Shown here: in pieces, positions 1 to 5,970 of the stretch
How the letters are laid out: every line of letters begins with the position of its first letter
How positions within the stretch are numbered: the stretch's first letter is position 1
Source of the DNA: Eggerthellaceae bacterium
GTDB lineage: Bacteria; Actinomycetota; Coriobacteriia; Coriobacteriales; Eggerthellaceae
Direction of reading: 5' to 3'
Length of the DNA stretch: 7,551 nt
NCBI GenBank assembly: GCA_900754955.1
Contig: CAAEEV010000062.1
Span: 1 to 7,551, forward strand
Program-made: the position numbers and the translations under genes
The notes under the pieces: model-generated
What the model saw: only the letters and a program-made list of their open reading frames with translations
The model's database searches: none
Told to the model about the DNA's origin: nothing

Positions 1-127
1 CCGCCACGTCGACCTTCTCGGCCCAGTCGGGATAGAAGCAGTTGGAGATCTCCTGGGCAAGCACCACAGCCTCGCCGTAGGTGTTGTTCATCTTCCAATT
101 GCCGGCAATAAATGGTTTACGGGACAT
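1..127 (-). CDS. tpiA: Triosephosphate isomerase, N-terminal part (3' end beyond window)
   Basis: Interconverts dihydroxyacetone phosphate and glyceraldehyde 3-phosphate in the cytoplasm (glycolysis and gluconeogenesis). Only the first 42 codons are visible, beginning MSRKPFIAGNWKMNNTYGEA. The AGNWKMN segment is the first beta-strand and active-site loop of the TIM barrel, with Asn10 and Lys12 matching the family's substrate-binding Asn and catalytic Lys. The start ATG (complement of 125-127) follows an AAAGGA Shine-Dalgarno sequence (complement 134-139) at 6 nt spacing, which supports this start. It lies 168 bp downstream of pgk in the same orientation, so it is the last of the gap-pgk-tpiA glycolytic set seen here. 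The remaining roughly 200 residues lie off the left edge. Identification is firm despite truncation because the motif is nearly invariant. Confidence 0.96.
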   Translation of the reverse strand, partial: MSRKPFIAGNWKMNNTYGEAVVLAQEISNCFYPDWAEKVDVA

Positions 128-133
128 TGAGCA

Positions 134-143
134 TCCTTTCAAA
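134..143 (-). promoter_or_regulatory. Shine-Dalgarno site of tpiA, same 10-mer as at gap
   Basis: On the minus strand this reads TTTGAAAGGA and ends 6 nt before the tpiA ATG. The identical 10-mer occurs before gap (complement 2624-2633), 7 nt from its ATG. The core AAAGGA complements the 16S anti-Shine-Dalgarno sequence. Its strength fits a highly expressed glycolytic gene and fixes the tpiA start. Confidence 0.75.
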
Positions 144-185
144 ACGGAAACGAGGTTCGCCACCAGATCGAACCCAGGTCAGCGA

Positions 186-270
186 GCGGGAGCGCGGCGC
201 ACGCAGATGGCGCGAGAGCCCGACGAAGCGCGCTTGGCGCGCGCCGTCAGCCGCACCGCCGCGCTCCCGC
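186..270 (-). repeat. Two-tier inverted repeat in the pgk-tpiA intergenic region
   Basis: A perfect 14-bp inverted repeat has arms at 186-199 (gcgggagcgcggcg) and 257-270. Between the arms lies a second hairpin. Its GCGCGC arms at 228-233 and 237-242 have a 3-nt loop, and it is extended by GACG/CGTC (222-225 with 245-248) across a 2x2 internal loop. Transcribed leftward, this would form a long GC-rich structure about 25 nt after the pgk stop and about 60 nt before the tpiA start. No T-run follows either arm on the minus strand, so it is not a typical intrinsic terminator. Likely roles are an mRNA processing or stability element, or a Rho-independent pause. The structure is read directly from the sequence; the function is inferred. 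The rest of the 168-bp gap shows no credible gene. Confidence 0.6.
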
Positions 271-295
271 ACAGCGTCGGCAGGTCCGCCAGCCG

Positions 296-1492
296 CTAGG
301 CGGACGGAACCTTCAAAGCCTCCACGCCCGGGAGCTTCTCGCCCTGGACGAGCTCCATCGAAGCGCCGCCGCCCGTCGAGATGAAGGTCATCTTGTCGGC
401 AAGACCGAACTTGTTGACCGCCGCCACGCTGTCGCCGCCGCCGATGATCGTGTCGGCCGCCTCGTTGGCGGCAACCGCCTCGGCTACGGCCTTCGTGCCC
501 GCGGCGAACGCGTCCATCTCGAACACGCCCATAGGACCGTTCCAGAACACGGTGGCGGCCTTCTTGATGGCATCGCCGTAGAGCGCCGCCGTGCCCGCAC
601 CGATGTCGAGGCCCATCATGTCGTCGGGGATCGCGTCAACAGGCACCGCCTTGGTGGCGGCATCCTCGGCGAATTTGTCGGCGCAGATCACGTCAACCGG
701 CAGCAGCAGGTCGACGCCGCGTTCCTCGGCCTTGGCGATCATCTCGCCAGCGCGCTCGATCCAATCCTCCTCCATGAGGGACGTGCCGACCGACAGACCC
801 TTCGAAGCGAGGAACGTGAAGCACATGCCGCCGCCGATGATAAGAGTGTCGCACTTGTCGATGAGCGCGTCGATCACCTTGATCTTGTCGGACACCTTCG
901 AGCCGCCGAGAATCGCCACGAACGGGCGCTTCGGATCGTCGAGCATGCCCGTAAGCGTGCCGACCTCGCGCTGCATGAGGTAGCCCGCGTATGCCGGCAG
1001 CAGCGCCGCCACGCCGGCGGTGGAGGCGTGGGCGCGATGCGCGGTGCCGAAAGCGTCGTTCACGTACACCTCGCCGAGCGCGGCAAGCTCTGCGCAGAAG
1101 GCGGAGTCGTTCTTCTTCTCGCGCTTGTCGAAGCGCAGGTTCTCGAGCACGAGCACGTCACCGTCGCGCAGCGAGGCGGCTTTGGCCTGGGCGTCTTCGC
1201 CCACGGTGTCGGTCGCGAACGCAACGGGCTTGCCGAGCAGCTCGGACAGGCGCAGCGCGGCGGGACGCAACGTGTAGGCCTCTTCAAAGCCTGTGCCCGC
1301 AGGACGGCCGAGGTGGCTCATGAGGATGACGCGCGCGCCGTCGCCCACGAGCTTCTCGATCGTCGGCAGCGCAGCGCGGATGCGCGTATCGTCGGTCACG
1401 ACGCCGTCTTTCACCGGCACGTTGAAGTCGACGCGCACGAGCGCGCGCTTGCCTGCGCCGTCAAGCTCGTCGATGGTTTTGATGTTGCTCAT
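296..1492 (-). CDS. pgk: Phosphoglycerate kinase
   Basis: Transfers the acyl phosphate of 1,3-bisphosphoglycerate to ADP, giving ATP and 3-phosphoglycerate in cytoplasmic glycolysis. At 398 residues it is the usual monomeric bacterial length. Family landmarks appear in order: RVDFNVP (20-26) and SHLGRP (59-64) of the N-terminal substrate domain, ENLRF (117-121), DAFGTAHR (146-153), GGSKVSDKI (196-204), GGGM (220-223), FWNGPMGVFE (316-325) in the nucleotide domain, then GGGDS (351-355) and the hinge-side STGGGASME (372-380). The ATG start is preceded by AGGAAG six nt upstream plus an abutting AAGGA, and the N-terminus aligns with the family, so the start is secure. It follows gap by 122 bp containing a terminator-like hairpin, and precedes tpiA by 168 bp. 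No key motif is missing. Confidence 0.98.
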   Translation of the reverse strand: MSNIKTIDELDGAGKRALVRVDFNVPVKDGVVTDDTRIRAALPTIEKLVGDGARVILMSHLGRPAGTGFEEAYTLRPAALRLSELLGKPVAFATDTVGEDAQAKAASLRDGDVLVLENLRFDKREKKNDSAFCAELAALGEVYVNDAFGTAHRAHASTAGVAALLPAYAGYLMQREVGTLTGMLDDPKRPFVAILGGSKVSDKIKVIDALIDKCDTLIIGGGMCFTFLASKGLSVGTSLMEEDWIERAGEMIAKAEERGVDLLLPVDVICADKFAEDAATKAVPVDAIPDDMMGLDIGAGTAALYGDAIKKAATVFWNGPMGVFEMDAFAAGTKAVAEAVAANEAADTIIGGGDSVAAVNKFGLADKMTFISTGGGASMELVQGEKLPGVEALKVPSA

Positions 1493-1515
1493 TCCTTACT
1501 TCCTAACGAATCGGT

Positions 1516-1537
1516 ATCCCTTGACTCGGGAAGGGAT
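1516..1537 (-). promoter_or_regulatory. Hairpin in the pgk 5' leader
   Basis: ATCCCTT (1516-1522) and AAGGGAT (1531-1537) form a perfect 7-bp inverted repeat with an 8-nt loop, centred about 35 nt upstream of the pgk start. On the transcript the loop carries CGAGT, which can instead pair with ACTCG just 5' of the hairpin (complement 1538-1542). Two mutually exclusive pairings are therefore possible. It does not cover the Shine-Dalgarno sequence. A regulatory role is speculative; it could also be a protein-binding palindrome. Confidence 0.35.
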
Positions 1538-1550
1538 CGAGTGCAGCACA

Positions 1551-1594
1551 TAAAACAACGGGGCGCAGCGGGAGGACGTCCCCCGCGCGCCCCG
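1551..1594 (-). terminator. Candidate intrinsic terminator/attenuator between gap and pgk
   Basis: On the minus strand, 20 nt after the gap stop, an 8-bp arm (1587-1594 with 1559-1566, CGGGGCGC/GCGCCCCG) stacks on a further 5-bp stem (1582-1586 with 1568-1572) with a single bulged base at 1567. The 9-nt loop contains the palindrome GGACGTCC. The stem is followed directly by TTGTTTTAT (complement 1558 down to 1550), a T-rich though interrupted tail. This matches a leftward Rho-independent terminator. Since pgk follows in the same direction, it may give partial termination so that gap is transcribed more than pgk and tpiA. Confidence 0.6.
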
Positions 1595-1614
1595 CGGTCA
1601 GCCATGGGCTTGCG

Positions 1615-2651
<1,037 letters not shown>

Positions 2652-2752
2652 CCGCGGCGACGCGGCGCCCCCTGCACCGCTTTCGCATCCGCAGCTTCCT
2701 GCCGCGTATCGCGCACCAACGGCGCCCGCGAGGTTATCTGCCTGACGTGTAC

Positions 2753-2761
2753 AGCATAGCA
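2753..2761 (-). promoter_or_regulatory. Candidate extended -10 promoter for gap
   Basis: The minus strand reads TGCTATGCT, matching the extended -10 pattern TGnTATnnT. Transcription would start near 2746 and give a leader of about 130 nt before gap. No convincing -35 hexamer is found at 16-18 bp spacing, where the DNA is GC-rich, but extended -10 promoters can lack one. It is placed between the whiA stop and gap, as expected if the glycolytic genes have their own promoter. Confidence 0.4.
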
Positions 2762-2774
2762 CGACTGACCAGCA

Positions 2775-2792
2775 GCCGCGCCGAAACGCGGC
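2775..2792 (-). terminator. GC-rich hairpin just after whiA, no U-tract
   Basis: GCCGCG (2775-2780) and CGCGGC (2787-2792) form a perfect 6-bp stem with a 6-nt loop, starting 5 nt after the whiA stop. AGC and GCT flanks can extend it. On the minus strand the 3' side continues TGCTGGTCAG without a T-run, so intrinsic termination is doubtful. It could be a weak or Rho-assisted end of the uvrC-rapZ-yvcK-whiA transcript, or protect its 3' end. Confidence 0.35.
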
Positions 2793-2797
2793 AAAGC

Positions 2798-3757
2798 TCA
2801 ACCTTCGCTTCCTGTCACCTTCTTGCCTGCGCGGATGTCGCGCGCCATCTGCTCGAGCCGCCGCACGCGATGGTACACCGCCGACTTCGACAGCGGCGGC
2901 GACGCCTGCGCGCCGAGCTCCTTCATCGAGGCGTTCGGGTTGCTCACGCGCAGCTTGATGAACTCCTGAAGGGCGGGCGGCAGATTCTCCATCCCGCAGT
3001 GCTCGAGCACCGTGCGGATGGTGACGAGCTGATCGACGGCGGCTTTGCTCGCCTTCTGCTGGTTGGCGAGCTCGGCGTTGATGGCACGGTTCACGTCGTT
3101 GCGCAGCGACTTCACCACGCGCTCCTGCTCCATGACGAGCGCCGCGTGGTGGGCGCCGGCGAACGCGAGGAACTCGAGAATGGCGTTGCCGCTCTTGAGG
3201 TACACCATGTACGAGTTGCGCCGCTGCATGATGCGCGCCGTGATGCCCTTCTCGGCCATGAGGTCGACGAGCCCCTGAGCGAGTGCCTCGTTTTCAACCG
3301 TGATCTCGAAGTGGAAGTCACTGCGCGGGTTGGAGATGAACCCCGAGCCGAGGAAGGCTCCGCGCAGATAGGCCGCCGCGCAGCACTGCTTGGCGACGAG
3401 GCCGTGCTTGATGCCCATCTCGAGGCCGTCCTCGTCGGAAAGCACGCCCATGTCGTGAAGCGCCTCGGCGAGGCCGGGCTGCATGGGCACGCCGATGAGG
3501 AAGTTCGGCGTTTTGTGAAGCACGCTGCGGCGCACAGTGAGGTCGGTTTTGAGGCCGTAGATGGCGTGGAGCAGGCGGATGACGAGACGCGCCACCGAAG
3601 GGACGTCGGTGGCGACCTCCATGCGGAAGCGGCCGGCGCCGCTCACGAGCAGCGTGCCCTCGATGCGGATGAGCGCGGCGAGCGTGGCCTTCTCGCAGTG
3701 CGAGCACTCGGGCGGCACGTGCGTGAACTCGTCTTTCACCTCTGACGTGAACGACAT
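2798..3757 (-). CDS. whiA: DNA-binding protein WhiA
   Basis: WhiA is a conserved Gram-positive regulator: a transcription factor for sporulation septation in Streptomyces and a division/chromosome-linked protein in Bacillus. At 319 residues it is near the usual length. The N-terminal start (MSFTSEVKDEF) and the Cys-containing CEKATLAALIR segment (21-31) are typical. The degenerate LAGLIDADG homing-endonuclease-like fold is represented by AAYLRGAFLGSGFIS (128-142) and the following beta-rich part. The C-terminal helix-turn-helix lies around 274-304, with SMKELGAQ and SKSAVYHRVRRLEQ as its helices. The family lacks nuclease activity and acts by DNA binding. The start ATG is 9 bp after yvcK, with a GAGGCGGGG Shine-Dalgarno-like stretch overlapping the yvcK stop, indicating coupling. 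A role in sporulation is unlikely if the host is a coriobacterium, so its targets here are unknown. Confidence 0.96.
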   Translation of the reverse strand: MSFTSEVKDEFTHVPPECSHCEKATLAALIRIEGTLLVSGAGRFRMEVATDVPSVARLVIRLLHAIYGLKTDLTVRRSVLHKTPNFLIGVPMQPGLAEALHDMGVLSDEDGLEMGIKHGLVAKQCCAAAYLRGAFLGSGFISNPRSDFHFEITVENEALAQGLVDLMAEKGITARIMQRRNSYMVYLKSGNAILEFLAFAGAHHAALVMEQERVVKSLRNDVNRAINAELANQQKASKAAVDQLVTIRTVLEHCGMENLPPALQEFIKLRVSNPNASMKELGAQASPPLSKSAVYHRVRRLEQMARDIRAGKKVTGSEG

Positions 3758-3766
3758 CGCCCCGCC

Positions 3767-5017
3767 TCACTTCCTGCGCTCGGACGTGCGCCGAAACCGC
3801 GGGGAGCGCAGACGCGACGCCCGAGCGGCGGGCTCGTCGTCCTGCGGCGCGGACGCGGACGCTTGCGCCACCGCACCACGGTTGCGCGCCTGGGCGAGTT
3901 TGATGATCTGCTCGAAGGCGGCCCGCAGCGCGAGCGGCTCGTGCCAGGTGGGATGCTCGGCGTCGCGCAGATCGCGCGCGATCACGATGGGGCCGCGCGC
4001 CTGGATGGCGAGCAGGTCGTGGTAGGTGATGGGCACGGGGCGCACGCCGGTGGCGAGATGGTAGTCGTCGAGGTCGGAGGTGGAGGTGTGCTCGGATTCG
4101 GCGCCCGTTGCCTGGTTGAAGCGATCGTTCGCGGGGCTGTCGGCACGCAGCGGCACCGGCGAGTGCACGAGCACGTAGTCGAGCAAGCCGTCCATGCCGT
4201 GCGCGAGCAGTGCCTCCACATGCTCGCGCGCCGTGAGCCCCCACGTCTCGCCCTGCACGTCGGCAAGCGAGCACACGAACGCCACGCGGCCGCGCGACGC
4301 GCGGATGGCGTCGACGATGCCCGGCACGAGCAGGTTCGGGATGATCGAGGTGAAGAGCGACCCCGGGCCGAGCACGATGAGATCGGCCTCGCGAATCGCA
4401 CGCACGGCGGGCTCGTAGGCGCGCACGGCGCTGCTCTCGCCGTGGAGCATCACGCGCTCGAGCGCCGTCTTCGAATGGCTCGCCACCGCCTGGCCGTCGA
4501 GCAGGCGGCCGTCGCGCGTGCGCGCGGCGAGGCGCACGTGGTCGAGCGTGGAGGGGTACACGTGCCCCTGGGCGTCGAGCAGACGCTCGCAAATGGCGAT
4601 CGCCTCGGGGAACGACCCGCACGCATCCTCGAGCGCAGCGAGCATGAGGTTGCCGAGCGCATGATCGCGCGCCACGGCGAAACGGTACTTGAACGCGCGC
4701 ACGAGCGGATCCTGCGGGTCGCGCGCGAACGCGGCGATGCACTTCCGGATGTCACCCGGCGGCGTAACGTCGGCTTCCTCGCGCAGGATGCCGGTCGAGC
4801 CGCCGTCATCGGCCATGGCCACCACGGCGCTCGTTTCGGCGCCGAGCGAGAGCAGCGTGCGGATGGACATGGGCGCGCCCGTGCCACCGCCGATCACCAC
4901 GGCGCGCAGGCCGGCCGCCGCACGCGCGTCGTCGTCGCGCGCGATCTTCTCCTTGAGCGCGACGAACGACGCCGTAGCCGACGGATCGATTCTGAAAGGA
5001 CGTTTCAACGCGGTCAT
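3767..5017 (-). CDS. yvcK: YvcK/CofD-like gluconeogenesis factor family protein
   Basis: Predicted cytoplasmic YvcK-family protein. In Bacillus and Mycobacterium relatives it is needed for cell shape and peptidoglycan synthesis on gluconeogenic carbon sources and binds UDP-sugars. Length is 416 residues, longer than the roughly 320 of Bacillus YvcK. Motifs: VVIGGGTGAP (40-49), ADDGGSTG (69-76), PGDIRKC (87-93), HALGNL (119-124), GPGSLFTSIIPNLL (217-230) and QGET (255-258). Extra parts are a roughly 37-residue N-terminal lead, an insert near 292-320 rich in Asn, Asp, Ser and Thr, and a C-terminal tail (about 384-416) rich in Ala, Ser and Arg that is probably disordered. The ATG at 5017 is chosen over a longer upstream frame because that would overlap rapZ by about 150 bp. 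Its Shine-Dalgarno sequence is weak, so coupling to rapZ, which ends 11 bp before, is likely. Confidence 0.94.
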   Translation of the reverse strand: MTALKRPFRIDPSATASFVALKEKIARDDDARAAAGLRAVVIGGGTGAPMSIRTLLSLGAETSAVVAMADDGGSTGILREEADVTPPGDIRKCIAAFARDPQDPLVRAFKYRFAVARDHALGNLMLAALEDACGSFPEAIAICERLLDAQGHVYPSTLDHVRLAARTRDGRLLDGQAVASHSKTALERVMLHGESSAVRAYEPAVRAIREADLIVLGPGSLFTSIIPNLLVPGIVDAIRASRGRVAFVCSLADVQGETWGLTAREHVEALLAHGMDGLLDYVLVHSPVPLRADSPANDRFNQATGAESEHTSTSDLDDYHLATGVRPVPITYHDLLAIQARGPIVIARDLRDAEHPTWHEPLALRAAFEQIIKLAQARNRGAVAQASASAPQDDEPAARASRLRSPRFRRTSERRK

Positions 5018-5028
5018 GCGATCACGCT

Positions 5029-5970
5029 TCAGTTCAGGTTCTCCTGCGCCGAAGCGTTCCTGCTTCCGCGCTCGGCCAGCTTGAGGTCGCGATGCGCCAC
5101 CGACACGCGGTAGCCCTTCGACTTGAGGTAGTCGCCCGTCGACTCGGCGAGCGCCACCGAGCGGTGCTGACCGCCCGTGCACCCCACCGCGATGGCGAGC
5201 TGCTGCTTGCCCTCGGCCACGTAGCCGGGCATGATCACGTCGAGCAGGTCGCGCCAGCGCTTGAGGAACTCGATCGTCTCCTCGCGCAGCATCACGTAGT
5301 CGCGCACGGGGGCGTCGAGCCCGGTGAGCGGGCGCAGCTCGGGATCGTAGTAGGGGTTCGGTAGGAAGCGCACGTCCATCACCACGTCGGCATCGAGGGG
5401 CGCGCCGTGTTTGAACCCGAACGAGTACACCGTCACCGACAGGCCGCGACGCTCGCTGCCCGACCCGAACAGGGAGCGAATGGTGGAGCGCAGCTTCTGC
5501 GGCAGCATGTCGGTGGTGTTGATGACATAGTCGGCCGCGTCGTGCACGTCCATGAGCAGGCGCCGCTCGCGGTCGATGCCCTGGGCGATGGTGGTGCCGT
5601 CGGTGCAGAGCGGATGGCGGCGGCGGCTCGACTTGTAGCGCGAGACGAGCTTCTCATCGTCGGCATCGAGGAAGAGCATCTTGTAATCGATGCCCTTCTC
5701 GCGCAGCAGCGCGAGCTGGTCGCCGAGCGAGCCGAAGTAGTCGCCGTTGCGCGTGTCGCACACCACGGCGAGGTTCTTGTGCTCCCCTTCCCCGCCGGGC
5801 AGCCCGTTGAGCTCGATCAGGTTGCCGATGAGGTTCGCGGGCAGGTTGTCGACGCAGAAGTAGCCGAGATCCTCGAACACGTGCATCGCCTCGGTGCGGC
5901 CCGCACCGCTCATGCCGGTCACGATGACCAGCGCGGGCATGGCCTTCTCGTCGATCGTTTCATCAGACAT
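5029..5970 (-). CDS. rapZ: RapZ/YvcJ family nucleotide-binding protein
   Basis: P-loop protein of the RapZ (YhbJ/YvcJ) family. E. coli RapZ is an RNase adaptor that binds glucosamine-6-phosphate and controls the GlmZ sRNA and hence glmS; Bacillus YvcJ hydrolyses GTP. The target here is unknown. It has 313 residues, slightly above the roughly 285-295 norm. Residues 17-26 (VTGMSGAGRT) form the Walker A loop, with Arg25 where lysine is canonical. Then come FEDLGYFCVDNLP (32-44), SRRRHPL (115-121), SFGFKHG (183-189), DVRFLPNPYYDPELR (199-213) and the C-terminal GCTGGQHRSV (263-272) followed by HRDL (293-296), all RapZ hallmarks. The ATG at 5970 is chosen because it has GGGGAAGGA 6 nt upstream and overlaps the uvrC stop as ATGTCTGA; a longer frame to 6039 would intrude into uvrC. 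It is followed 11 bp later by yvcK. Confidence 0.96.
   Translation of the reverse strand: MSDETIDEKAMPALVIVTGMSGAGRTEAMHVFEDLGYFCVDNLPANLIGNLIELNGLPGGEGEHKNLAVVCDTRNGDYFGSLGDQLALLREKGIDYKMLFLDADDEKLVSRYKSSRRRHPLCTDGTTIAQGIDRERRLLMDVHDAADYVINTTDMLPQKLRSTIRSLFGSGSERRGLSVTVYSFGFKHGAPLDADVVMDVRFLPNPYYDPELRPLTGLDAPVRDYVMLREETIEFLKRWRDLLDVIMPGYVAEGKQQLAIAVGCTGGQHRSVALAESTGDYLKSKGYRVSVAHRDLKLAERGSRNASAQENLN

Noticed and set aside
150..180. tRNA-like GGGTTCGATC on the minus strand in the pgk-tpiA spacer
   Set aside because: It resembles a T-loop but the flanking bases do not form a 5-bp T-stem and no acceptor or anticodon arms are present.
81..384. Small plus-strand frames across the tpiA-pgk spacer
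   Set aside because: They overlap the tpiA start and pgk end, are Arg/Pro-rich and lack a Shine-Dalgarno sequence; the inverted repeat explains the conserved-looking structure better.
1493..1550. Promoter for pgk in the gap-pgk spacer
   Set aside because: TTGTTT and GATACC resemble promoter hexamers on the minus strand, but their spacing is wrong and no convincing -35/-10 pair was found.
3318..4742. 474-codon minus-strand frame overlapping whiA and yvcK
   Set aside because: Composition is dominated by Arg, Ala and His and it is a frame-shifted shadow of two firmly identified genes.
5018..5182. Longer yvcK start at 5182
   Set aside because: It would overlap the rapZ coding region by about 150 bp and the added residues do not resemble YvcK; the ATG at 5017 fits the tight gene spacing.
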